Shown here: one piece after another, positions 53,518 through 64,000 of the stretch
Layout: each line of letters opens with the position of its first letter
How positions within the stretch are numbered: position 1 is the first letter of the stretch
Assembly (NCBI RefSeq): GCF_000972845.2
Contig: NC_040032.1
Location: 9,770,334-9,834,333 of the forward strand
DNA length: 64,000 nt
Direction of reading: 5' to 3'
From: Larimichthys crocea
Taxonomy: Eukaryota > Chordata > Actinopteri > Sciaenidae
Notes under the pieces: generated by a model
Told to the model about the DNA's origin: nothing
The model's input: the letters and a program-made list of their open reading frames with translations, nothing else
The model's database searches: none
Position numbers and translations under genes: made by a program

Positions 53518-56500
53518 GTGAGTCTGTTTTATTGAGACCAAACTCACAAACTCTTTGTGCTCAACACACTAAGTATAAACTGAGGTCATCAGCACAGACT
53601 GTATAAAACATGGACGTTGTCTCTGTGACGTCACCCAGAGGTTTGTAAAGAGCTGTTTGAAAGCTCAGTGTGGAGGAGATGATTAGAGGGATGAAGGTTG
53701 ACGGAAGTTGCCACTGTCGCTGCTCATGGTCGTTGCGTCTCTGTGAATAATACTATAAAGAGTACTTGGACTCTGGAGTATCCTAGTAGAGTATGATAAC
53801 ACTGCAGGGGTCAGTCTGGGAACGTCCCAGTTACATCTAGCTTTTGTTCTTGTGTCATGTGTCTCCAAAACAACCCATTATTTATCTTGACCTTTTTTTT
53901 AAGTCATTATGTTTCATGAGGCTGTGATAATCCTCAGTCAAGATCAACAAAGGGAAGTGTAGACGAAAAGGTCAGAGTGGGGTCACAGTCATTGCACATG
54001 AATGAACGCAGGCTCTGCAGGGGTCTGCATGCACTTTGTGAAAATATATATTCATGCCATATTTGTATTGGTGCATCATAGATTATTATAGTAACAAAAG
54101 TAAGCACTGATTTTAACCATGCAAAAAGCTGTTTGAGGTGCTTCTCTTCAAGTGTTTGCGTGCCTCTGAAGTTTATTTTGCTCAGGGTGGAGATGACATA
54201 AAATGCGAGGAAGTATTTTACATTTCAGAATTGATAGGTGACAGTCTGGACTGTTGGAATACATGCAGAACGTGGTTTGGCATCATCTTGATGAAATAAG
54301 CCTGAGTAAGATGTCGTCTACTCCCAAACCTGCCCTGTATTGTTTAGCACTGCATGCTTTCCCATGCCCACATGCTCTAATGCACCCACATACCATCACG
54401 GATGCTGATAACAAGCCGGATGGTCTCTCTACTCTTTCGCCTGGAGGACACTGTGTCCCTGATTTCCAAACAGAATTTAAAATGTGGACTCGTCAGACCT
54501 CGACAGGACGGTTCGTCTCTTCACACGTCTGAACTGTTTCGTTTTGTTGTCATGAATCTTAACTGAGCGGTGCAAACCTTTCCCTCCATGTTTCATGTTT
54601 GCTTTCTCTCCCTCATGTTGAACCGTGCAGCACATCTTACAACATGTAATTACATCCGAGTTGTTTTTACATTCACTTCTACGGTAGCTGTTGGGTTAGT
54701 GTAATGAATGCTTAGCTTTCTTAACAGTATAGCTCTGAGCTCTGTGTGTGTCGTGTTCTGCAGTGGAGCGCTCCCAGATTCTGCCCGAGAGGCCCAGTTT
54801 TGTCAGCAGTGAAAATGAAGAAGTGTTCGTCCCACCTGTTCTCTGTGGACTCCTTCAGGAGCCTCGCAGCAATGAAACGTGAGTAAAGAGAACCAAAGCT
54901 GTTTAATGCAGTACTTAAGTACAAGTTTAAGGAACTTTTCAGTCAGCATTATATGTATTTGATAACTTTAGTTACTTTGCAGATCAAGATTAATAATCCA
55001 AAATATAATCAATAGATACATTGTGATATATTATTGCAGGTAAAACTTTATTGATCCCTGGATGAAGATTCACAAGCTACCAGCAGCACATGTAGTAAAA
55101 TAACAAACCCATCTTTACCAGCTGCAGCTGTATAGTTAAAGAAAACAAAGTACATATTTCTTGCCTGTACACACTCAGAAAACAGTAACTTCCTATTACA
55201 TAAACAAAGATTTGTCTGTTTTGGACGCCGTCACATGCTTCATGAGTAGAGTAGATTATTTGGGTGTAATTTGCTAGTAAGCAGAGCTGTACACACAGTA
55301 AGTGGATACTTAGTAACCGGCTCCATCGTTCTCAGTAATCGTCTTATAAGGCCAAGTCTCACATGTTTATGTTTTCCACTCCTTGACAAAAAGTAAGTAA
55401 CATTCTACCCTGTCTTCAGTGATGAGGACTTTCCAGTCTGATATTAAAAAACAAAAATATGTAAGTGGAATTTGTCCCGAAACATGTTGCAGCTTGCACA
55501 GAACAGGCATTGTTTAGGTAATGAGATTATGATTTCACTGACCATTGATCAAAGCAGGTCTGTTGTATAGAAAAGAGCCTGATGCACAAGACAAAGTTTG
55601 AAGTTGCACATCCCTGTCTTTAGGAATTGTCAACACATTGTAATCTTGTTTTTCTCACAGGTATCAAAACCAGAACTTTTATGAAACACTGCGAGATATG
55701 GATAAACCGGATGTACAGTCGCCCACACGGGTAGGAACCTGTCTGGAGAAACTTATTTAAAAAGTTGAGTGTTGCAGGTGTTCTATGTGTTAATGTTATT
55801 TTGTTCCAGCAAAGAAAGAATCCATTCAACACTGAGATCATTGCAAGTGACACGTTTGAGGAAAAAGAGTTATTGGACGGAGCATTGGATCAAACCAAGA
55901 CACCGCCTGAGGGTGAGTCTTCTCATGAACACAGTTTGTGCTACTTTAAATATTAAATTGTTACTTTATACCTCGTGATCTGATGATATATTGTGTGTTA
56001 TGTTTTTAATTGAGTGGACTGTTTGATGGGAAAATCGTGAAAGCGATTACATAACAAACCAAAGTAAGTCTCGTTCTATCGGTTTGCCGTGCAGGTGCTG
56101 GGTTCCTTAATGCTTCATGCATGTTGAGCATGAACAGCGGTTGCATGGCTTTGGAAAGCATGTCCCGGCTTGTCATGTCTGACAGCTTTATCATCTGATA
56201 CTAGTTGTTTTTGTTGCAGAGTTTGTAACACAGTGGGACTGGAAAAGGTGGCGTTCCACAGAGTTCCACAGCTGAGGTCTTTGCATTTCTGGCAGTGTTT
56301 CTAAGTGCATTTTTCTCTCTCCAGTCACTGTGAAATGAGCCAGTGAGCTGTGACCACAGACTTTTCCCAGGGGTTGTCAAAGTGGATAGAAGTCCAAATA
56401 CACGAGGCTGCCAGACTAGCCAGAGGATTAAACAGAAATACATTCCAAAGCCTTAATCTGTACTGCATGACTTGTGCCTGTTGGAAATATGTTACAGCAA

Positions 56501-59500
56501 CTCTGAAAACAATGTTTTTGTATGAGACATTAGACGATTAGAAGGAACAGCCGACACAAATAGTGACAGTCGAGACGAGGCACAAACGGATTGATTACTC
56601 AATACCTGTACAATACAGAAAGCATGTTATGCATGCATGCTAACCACCGTGGGTGTTGTACCTAACCAACCCTTGCAGTGTAAAAATCATGAAACATAAT
56701 CACAATAATTACGTTAATTATTCTAAAAAATTGGGGCCAGATTTTGCTTCTCAATCACTGCTGCACAGCATAACAATTAGCTTTACTTATGCTAACCAAA
56801 TCTGTCATTAGCAGGCAACAGAATGGGTTTAAGCACATGGTTTACGATTTACAATAACTGATCTGACTCTGCCAAACCCGGCAAGAAAACTACCACGGTA
56901 GGCGACTGTATTCCCTGCTCGACTTTAAGTAGAAGAGCAAAAGAAACTCAAAGAAACTCAACTTGTTCTAAACTAAACTAGACTGTCCACAAAAGACAGA
57001 ACTCCGACTTGAAAGACTTGAAACTCACCTCCAGAGTTACCGTCATGAGAAAAACACACAGCTGATGTGTTGTTGCTTTCATTTGTTTTTGTTTCTTTCA
57101 GAGCCTTTCCCATCATCTGGCAGCTCCATTTTTTTTGCTAGTGCCCTTAAACAGGACCCCGGATATAATCCGTTCACCCAGAATGCATATGTTCCCATAA
57201 ACAGCTCAGTCAGCAACAATTCTCAGGAGGTAGATGGGCCAGAAGATAGGGAGACTAACTTTCCTGTTAGTCCACGTGGCATCCTCAAGCACTTGTTCAC
57301 TTATAGCCCATTAGACTCCCCGTTCTCTCACCTGGACCCTCAGAGTCCAGTTAGTCTGAACTCTCCTACTGAGACCTGGAAGCAGGTGAGGTTCAGCTCC
57401 GTGGTCGGTCAGAGCAGCGTGGATTGGCACGATGGGAAGGAGCTTGGAGAGTACAGTGTGCTGGATGTAGACTCCATCGCTCCCTTTGAGGTGGAGAATA
57501 ATAGGGACCTTGAGCATACTGTCAGTACCACTGTTCGAACAGGTAGGCCTTTAGTCCGTCAGAGTAAAGTGGATTCTCAGGAAGGTGAACAAATCCTCCA
57601 AGAGCAAGAAGCTGGCCAACACCAGGTCCCTGGTGGTAAGAGTTTTACTAAAAGCCAATGAGTCAACTAACAACCAATCAATTAATCAAACTAACAATGA
57701 CCTTCATATGTATACATCCATGGACAAGCAGTTTAATTACACTCCTCCGTCTTGTGCATGTTCTTGCATGGACTGCTTCTGGTAAGAACAACCTCGCTTG
57801 GGAATTATGGGAAGTCTGTCACGAGATTCTGAATTCAAGATTCATTCACGTCAACATTTCCTTTAATGTCTTATGCATGTGTTGGGCTTCTTCATTGGTT
57901 TAATACATTCCTGTGAAATGAAGTGTGGCATTGCTAATCCCAAATTATCTCAGTGGGGCTAAAGTAAAGCCTTGATAATCTGCTAATTTGATTTGGCTCA
58001 AAATTTGAGCTCCTGGTTATAACGCACCTTGTAATAGATGAATTGTGCATAGTGCCAATTTTGAAGTCTTGTGCATAGTAAATGAATTGTCCTACTTCAT
58101 TTAACAGTGATACACAAAAATTGTGACTTTAATTATACTGTGCAGAGCAGACATAATGCACATGAGTGATCCAGTTGGTGGTTACTGTCTTTGCAGATGT
58201 CTCTGAACACTGTCAATCGGAGTTCCAAAGCCCAGCAGTGTATGGACGAATATCTCCCGTTCAGGAGTCAGGTAAGCCTGTTCTCCTGGAGACAGAGCCC
58301 GAAGACGACTGTCGCTCTCGGGCCGTTAACTGGCCAACCGGACACATCATTCATCACCAAACACTGCCTGAACAAAGCACTGACATCTCTGATGAGGCCG
58401 CCTCAGATACCAAGCCGTCAAGCAGCTCAAAAGGTTCGTCTCATACTGTCTCACCGAAGGCTAGACAAAGACTGCTTGGACTTTTTAGGAGAGAGAAACA
58501 CAAACCTGCTCAAAAAGAAGATGTGAAGATATCTACGCAGGAAGAACCGGGCAACACCCAGAATCGCTCCCAAGTTGCTGCAGATACAACCAAGGACAAA
58601 CCGGCAAGCGTCGAACAAGAAGCTAAACCCTCTGAGACGATGGAGGTTCGAACTCTTCAACTCACAGCATTGCAGAACACTCCGCTTAAAGAAACTGGGA
58701 CCTCGGTAGAAGCAGAAGCAGAAGCAGACACTCAACTAGAGGCAACAACAGAAGACAGAGTTGTTACAGGGAGACTACACAGTTTGAAAGGTTTCTGGAA
58801 GAGGGAAAACCGTGGTCCCAAAATATTTACCAGCGAAGAGACAAGGCACAAAGACATCTTCAAGATAACACCAGATTTAGATTTCCCTCAGACTAACTCT
58901 AACGTGGAGAGTAACAACAACAATGTCTCACCACAATCTGACATGTCAGTTAAGGATACCGATGGCACATCCCAAGAAAATAGTCGCCTCTTTGTAGATT
59001 CATCTAAAGAAGACGGCACATATAGAGCAAATCCAGTCGTCATCGACGAAGAGACGGATGACTCTTTAACGGGTTCAATAACAGAGTCACAGATTTATGA
59101 ACCCAAGGAAGACTTCATCACTCCTGTGCCTTCCTCTGTAGCCTTCAACACTCCAAAACAAGAGAGGGGTATTCCAGTTCCCCTTCCCAGACAGTCCACT
59201 TCAAGTCTTGAAGAGGACAAGCCAGCCAAGATCGATGAGCTCAAGCATTTCTGGAAAAAGGAACCCAAGGTAATTGCTGCAAGAGCCAAGGAAGCCTCAA
59301 GGATTCCAGTACTCAGTGACAAAGTTGTTTCACCTCAGTCTGATCTGAGGACATCCTTAGAAAGTAGAGAGAAGTCTGAGGGTGAGGTACAAACCAGGTC
59401 TAGTGTTGTCTTGAAATCATTAAAAGTGACAGACAAGGGTTTTATCAGTCCGGAAAGGTCACATGCGGCTGATGCAGAGGCTCAAGAAAAGCCCCTCAGT

Positions 59501-62500
59501 CCTAGTAAATCTCCAACTCCAACTCCAAGATTAAAAGACCAGGAAGATGTGGTCAGGAGGAGTCCATCTAAGACCTGCCACCCAAGAGTCCTACCTAGAG
59601 AATCCTCCAGTCCTACAAAATCCAGACTGGAAGGCTCTCCCTTGAAAACCTTTCCAATAAACATAAACCCCCAAACTAAGGCCGCTGAAGACCATCAAGG
59701 GAAGGTGACACCAGTGCCAAAACCGAGGAAGACAGGCAGGCAGGAAGCGCTGACGGACGTTAAACCACTCCCTGTCCATGTAGAGGACAGAGGGGCTTAT
59801 TTTGGTGATGTGAATACTTCAAGCTTGACTTCACCTCAATCCATAAAAGCTTCAGGGAACAAGTTGGGAACTAGCACGCCCCTTGCTAGATCTTTCATCC
59901 CTCAGGATTATCAGCACTACCTCGGGCCACAGGAGAAAGCCCATGTTCCTCCTTTCCACCAAGACAAAGCTGCTCCTGCAGAGAGTGCTGTAGCACACAG
60001 ACCACAAAACGCCCTCAGAGACCATGTGGGGAACCACAGTGACAATCCCGCCGAGGGGAATCCTCCCGGAATCAGTTCTCGGAAAGATGGAAACTCCAGC
60101 CACGACAAAATGACCTGGTCTCTGCCTCGGGCAAGTTCAGGCAGTGAGCTTCTCTCTCCATTAATATTTCTTTAAGATAAAGAATCCATAGTGATGTTTT
60201 CTTTTAGACAAATCACATCAGGTTAATGTTAATGTCTGATCTGACTGCGAGTTAGTATTTTCCCAGACAAATTCCTGTTTGTACAATCTGTTTTTTTCTT
60301 TGTATTTCCTCTTCAGGTGAATCTGTACAAAACTGTAGAACAAATGTTTAGCTGGCCTTTAACTTTTTTTGGAATCTATTTTAGTTTTTAGTAAACAACT
60401 TGATTAAAGAGTTGATGCAATAGATACGTGGTTTGTTAGAGGAAGCATTTCTCTACGATAAGGACCGGCGTTACTAACAACAATATTCCTGTTAATTCAT
60501 GATAACACTGCAAACCTATTTACTAAACATTAATAAACTTCTATTTCTATTACTTCTATTCATGGAAACACAAGTATTATAGTTTAAGACGAATGCTTAG
60601 TAAATCTCTGGTGAGTTGGCGTCTCTTTTCCACAGCTGATTTTGTTTCATTCGTGGCAGGTCACGATGAAACTTCTAATCCCATCGCGTCAGCTCTGAAA
60701 CGATTATCTTTAAGGAGCATGTCTTCATCCAAAAGTGTGGAAAACCTCATCTCAGAAACAAGTAACACAACTCTTCTTCAGATATTACAAACACATCTGA
60801 TGGTCATAAAGCTTTGTCAAACGATATATTGGTCAATGTTACTCTTATTTCTTCTCAAGATGTAGAGAGGACCCAAAAAAACTCAAGCGACCAAATGAAT
60901 CAAAGTATGGATGACGGTAAATATATTTCATCTTTTCAACTCTTTTGAAATAAGAAAGACTCTGTTAGAGATTCAGCGTCATGTCTTTCTTTCAGTTTCT
61001 TCACTTCCTCCATCACTCGGTACTTTGTCCAACTCGAAGCAGATGAAAGCGAGCGCGTCGGTGCCTGCTCTTCAGCACGACGAGGTAAATCGCTCTTAAC
61101 TTACTCTTGTGCATAGGATATCAAATACCAGCACGACAGTTACTGATATAGCTGTCAACTTTACTTCTCACACAATCAATAAATGATTTTGCTTTTGTGT
61201 TTCCATCAGACCGACAGTGACAGCACTTTTGAGAACAGCTTGGGCTGCAGAAGAAACACCGGCAGCTCCATGTCTAACATCAGTCTTTCTTCGGGAATGG
61301 CCTCCATGTCGTCTGTATGTCTTCTTTTATTTGCACAGGTTTAAATACATGAAAAGCAAGTCAGTTAAAACCAGACGGGGTGGTGTGTGTTTTCTCTCTC
61401 TTCTTTGTTATTTATGATCGAGCAGATCAGCGGCAGCATCAGCAACATTTACTTTGGTGACGTTGAAGTCCAGGGAAGCATCCAGTTTGCAGTGAACTAC
61501 ATCCAGAAGCTCGGAGAGTTGCACATCTTTGTGGTGCACTGCAGAGATCTGGCCGTGGCTGAGACCAAGAAGAACCACTCTGACCCGTAAGAGTCGTGAT
61601 CGAAGTGTTAAAGGTAGAACAGAAGTCATATCGTTCAGTTTATTGAGTTTATAACAGGAATGTAAATCTGTCTTTTTACAGATATGTGAAGTGTTACCTC
61701 CTTCCAGACAAAACAAAGTTGGGAAAGAGAAAGACCACAGTGAAAAAGAAAACTTTAAACCCGAACTTTAATGAAATCCTCAGGGTAAGACTTCGATTTT
61801 AAGTCTTATATAGGTTTCTCATTACATGTATTCAATATTTTACAGACGTCTCTGTTGCCTTCTTTTCCTTCCACAGTTTAAAGTCTTAATGGAGGTGTTG
61901 AAAACTCAGGATTTGAACATCTCAGTGTGGCACAATGACACTTTTGGGCGGAACAGTTTCCTCGGCGAGGTGGACCTGGATCTGTCAGAGTGGGACTTCA
62001 GTAACACACAGATAAATGAATATACACTAAAAGCCAGGGTAAGGCTCGAACTTCAACATCGTCTCCGTCGTATCTGATGGACAGTGAGGGAGTATTTGTT
62101 AGCAGATAGTAGCTGTCGTCCTAATCATGAATATTTATCTCAGAAGCAGCGATAAATCTTAACTTTTCCAGAACATTCAGCTTGTTTATTGCACGTTCTT
62201 CTATTATTCATTAAGACTAGATATAGATAGGTTCTTTGAGACTTCTGGAAAGAAAACGATCCATAGGAAAGCTTCTAAAGACAGAAGAGAAATGCTGCAA
62301 GGTACCGGGAAACTCAATGAATGTGGAATCCAAGGCTGGCTCTGCATGTTATAAAAGTAAGACGTGTACTCACCTCGGCTCAATCTTCAGGTCTCAGCAC
62401 AAACTTCAGCGCCGTCTCCTTCACATCTGATGGACAGCAGAGGACAGATGAAAGTCGCCCTGAGATTCCTGCCGCAGACGTCCCACAGTGAGCTGACCAC

Positions 62501-63958
62501 GCCTCAAGTTCTGATCAATTTGTTGCTAGAGTTTTGGTTTTCTCTCTATGCATTGTGGTCTGACTGCATCCACAGGTAAGAGAACGTCGAGGATGGAGAC
62601 TGGCGAGGTGCAGATTTGGGTGAAAGACTGCAAGAATCTTCCTCCAGTCAGAGGAGTCATCATCGACCCGTTTGTGAAATGGTAGGATGTCCTCCAAACT
62701 GTCAGGTGACTCACTATTCAGAATTCAATGAATAATTAAAGAATGTTTGTGCAGCACCGTGCTTCCCGACACGAGCCGCAAAAGCCGCCAGAAGACCCGG
62801 GTGGTGAAGAGGACAGCCAACCCGATGTTCAACCACACCATGGTGTACGACGGCTTCCGGCCAGAGGACCTGAAAGAGGCCTGCGCGGAGATCACGGTGT
62901 GGGATCACGACCGACTGAACAATCACTACATCGGTGGTCTGAGGCTCGGGCTGGGGACAGGTGAGACTCTGCTCCACTTCAGCAGGGTCACACCTGCAGG
63001 CTGGATGCTTTTGATACACGACTTTGACCTCATTTTGTTAAAGTGTGATCCGGATTTGGATCTGTCCAATTATAATCTGCGAGAAAAGGGAAGTCAGTAA
63101 CCACGACTTTGGTTTTAGACACAACACGCCGCATTGTACAAGGCCTGTGTGATGATTCATCTCTGTGAAGCAGACTGACTGTGAATTTAAGAATGTCCTT
63201 GTGCTGACTCATTCGATCGTCGGTGTAGAGAGGAAACAGCAGGGACAGAACAAAACTCTGTGGGGAGCACGAGGAGGACAAATGACCCTCTGAGGTCGAA
63301 AGTTGTGGGCACCATATGTGATTTGAGTTTGGATAATGAACAAACCTGATTATTATTATTAAAATGACACAATTTGTGTCCTCTGGAGATGGTTTAGGAC
63401 ACTGTACGCAACCTCGCTGTAGAGGAATCTCTGAAATGAATTCATTTAAACACAAAATTTCAGCTAATTTTTGCATTTTCTGCAATATTTAGTGTGTGCA
63501 TACATCCATGATTAGTTAGGAGCTAAAAAGTGAGGGCGAGTTAGTGCATGGAGGTTGAACGAATGGTTCAGAAACAGTCGTGGCTCCAAATGAGAAAATG
63601 TGGATCAGCAGCACCACTTTCCTCCGCTCTGGTTCTTGAACTGGTTCCATTCACAAATCAACAACAGTAATCTTATTAATCTTAATCTGTCTGGAGCTAA
63701 TTAAGGTTGTCTGTCATCGTGGTGGTGGTTCTTAGGGAGTCTAATATTCTCTGTGTGTGTGTGTGTTGGTAGAAACTGTTCAAACATTTCTTTGTGTCTT
63801 TGCGTGCAGGCAAGAGTTACGGGACGGAGGTGGTGTGGATGGATTCGACGGCAGGTGAAGCAAGTTTGTGGCAGAGGATGTTGCAGTCTGATGGAGAATG
63901 GGTGGAGGATGTTTTGCCTCTGAGAATGTTTGTGATGGCAAAGAGCACGTCGAAGTGA
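53161..63958 (+). CDS. sytl2: synaptotagmin-like protein 2 (Slp2)
   Basis: SYTL2 is a Rab27 effector that docks secretory vesicles and melanosomes at phosphatidylserine-rich plasma membrane. Coding exons: 53161-53261, 53363-53517, 54764-54878, 55661-55730, 55810-55912, 57102-57635, 58197-60143, 60660-60761, 60860-60916, 60996-61084, 61210-61314, 61426-61586, 61682-61784, 61877-62038, 62391-62487, 62576-62681, 62755-62960 and 63810-63958. All are GT-AG, phases agree, and joined they give 1453 residues. Seen: Slp homology domain without zinc finger (1-75), QRKNPFN motif, an RGILK block, a very long disordered linker mostly from exon 7, C2A (about 1136-1245) and C2B (about 1300-1430). Shorter isoforms that skip linker exons are likely, as in mammals. 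Linkage downstream of picalm is conserved with human 11q14. The stop TGA is at 63956-63958; the 3' UTR leaves the window. Its N terminus and QRKNPFN identify it as SYTL2 rather than SYTL1, 3, 4 or 5. Confidence 0.95.
53576..53870. mobile_element. dispersed repeat remnant in sytl2 intron 2
   Basis: CATGGACGTTGTCTCTGTGA then CGTCACCCAGAGGTTTGT and AAGAGCTGTTTGAAAGC match a dispersed element I know from fish introns, of unknown class. Ends are not clear. The intron (53518-54763) also holds a family B copy. Confidence 0.4.
54245..54540. mobile_element. second copy of fish repeat family B
   Basis: Shares GTGGTTTG..CATCTTGATGAA, CTCTAATGCACCCACATACC and GGACTCGTCAGACC with the family seen at 48080, same orientation, diverged and truncated. 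It lies just before sytl2 exon 3. Confidence 0.5.
55035..55150. mobile_element. retroelement tail fragment in sytl2 intron 3
   Basis: AAAACTTTATTGATCCCTGG is the start of the same common fish repeat tail seen at 42760 in picalm. No longer homology can be traced by eye. Confidence 0.45.
55913..57101 (+). other. sytl2: sytl2 intron 5
   Basis: 1.2 kb with no exon or identifiable repeat. Exon 6 begins after TTTGTTTCTTTCAG. Confidence 0.7.
58197..60143 (+). CDS. sytl2: sytl2 giant exon 7: disordered linker
   Basis: One exon of 1947 bases, phase 1 at both ends, encodes residues 360-1009. It is rich in S, P, K, E and T, and has no fold I recognise. It contains three spaced copies of a hydrophobic-basic motif, [11 protein letters not shown] (452-462), [13 protein letters not shown] (about 556-568) and [11 protein letters not shown] (about 708-718). 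Several SPxP and PVPKPRK proline-basic stretches resemble SH3 ligands. An EAEAEAEAD run comes from a GAAGCA repeat near 58710. I place the donor at 60143 (GGCA then GTGAGC), which gives the frame that continues into exon 8; a GC-type donor at 60130 (CGG then GCAAGT) would not keep phase 1. Because both ends are phase 1, skipping it restores a short isoform. Confidence 0.85.
61426..62038 (+). CDS. sytl2: sytl2 coding exons 12-14: C2A domain
   Basis: Exons 61426-61586, 61682-61784 and 61877-62038 encode [20 protein letters not shown], the [13 protein letters not shown] block, a lysine-rich strand ([17 protein letters not shown]) and [20 protein letters not shown]. Of the acidic residues that bind calcium in synaptotagmin C2A domains, loop 3 keeps only one Asp (WHND) and loop 1 has AVAETKK, so calcium binding is unlikely. 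This fits the known calcium-independent phosphatidylserine binding of Slp2 C2A. Confidence 0.9.
62046..62083 (+). pseudogene. sytl2: exon-15-like relic directly after sytl2 exon 14
   Basis: About 37 bases starting eight bases after the exon 14 donor match the start of exon 15 (62401-62437) at 30 of 37 positions, including an identical run ATCTGATGGACAG. It lacks an acceptor and continues into unrelated sequence. I read it as a decayed partial duplication of exon 15. Confidence 0.5.
62576..63958 (+). CDS. sytl2: sytl2 coding exons 16-18: C2B domain and C terminus
   Basis: Exons 62576-62681, 62755-62960 and 63810-63958 encode [73 protein letters not shown] and the terminal helix ([20 protein letters not shown]). 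Loop 3 keeps two of the acidic calcium ligands (WDHD), loop 1 has few. Exon 18 contains the stop. The intron 62961-63809 shows no exon; it ends in a GT tract (63755-63766). Confidence 0.92.
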
Positions 63959-64000
63959 GATCGAGTGTACAGACTACAGATGGCAAAGAGCACGTCGAAG
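63934..64000. repeat. 22-bp direct repeat across the sytl2 stop codon
   Basis: The 22 bases at 63934-63955, the last sense codons of sytl2, recur exactly at 63979-64000, 45 bases later, ending at the window edge. This is the beginning of a 45-bp tandem duplication in the 3' UTR, or an assembly duplication. Confidence 0.85.

Noticed and set aside
60130..60133. GC-AG donor ending sytl2 exon 7 at CGG/GCAAGT
   Set aside because: Leaves phase 0, which does not fit the next exon; the GT donor at 60144 gives the correct phase 1.
63030..63485. 151-codon minus-strand frame in the last sytl2 intron
   Set aside because: No homology, no splice-linked partner and antisense to an intron; consistent with chance.

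Overview
This 64 kb window is vertebrate nuclear DNA, almost certainly from a ray-finned (probably percomorph) fish. The coding sequence is split by short GT-AG introns, intergenic DNA carries fish-type tRNA-derived SINEs, small MITEs, decayed LINE pieces and many CA/GT microsatellites, and the protein-coding genes are close matches to known vertebrate families. Most open reading frames longer than 60 codons are chance; the real genes had to be assembled exon by exon from splice signals, reading phase and protein family.

Layout. (1) Positions 1-3300, minus strand: a compact zona-pellucida-domain gene, eight exons visible, last exon off the left edge; a divergent tandem paralogue of zpld1. (2) 3300-8390: intergenic, one MITE. 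(3) 8390-17700, minus strand: zpld1 (cupulin), nine coding exons, 403 residues, complete. (4) 17700-26200: intergenic, with a mosaic of LINE fragments, MITE and SINE pieces, a TTACGGT-rich repeat and an AT-rich tandem array. (5) 26200-47380, plus strand: picalm, complete, 22 coding exons, 700 residues with all exons included, plus a 1.5 kb 3' UTR. (6) 47380-51650: intergenic, with decayed DNA transposons and a TTAA-flanked MITE. (7) 51660-63958, plus strand: sytl2, complete coding region of 18 exons, 1453 residues when all are joined.

Biology. The two ZP genes encode furin-processed extracellular matrix proteins of the ZPLD1 type; their exons 2-8 have matching lengths and phases although the proteins are well diverged. 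picalm (clathrin assembly, PIP2-binding ANTH domain) and sytl2 (Rab27 effector, SHD plus two C2 domains) lie in the same order and close linkage as in tetrapods, so this half of the window is an ancient syntenic block; CCDC83, which lies between them in human, is not seen here. No prokaryote-like operon, CRISPR, toxin or viral system is present. The items most worth a second look are the tandem zpld1-like gene, two near-perfect inverted repeats inside picalm introns, an exon-15-like relic in sytl2, and a repeated Phe-Trp-basic motif in the sytl2 linker.
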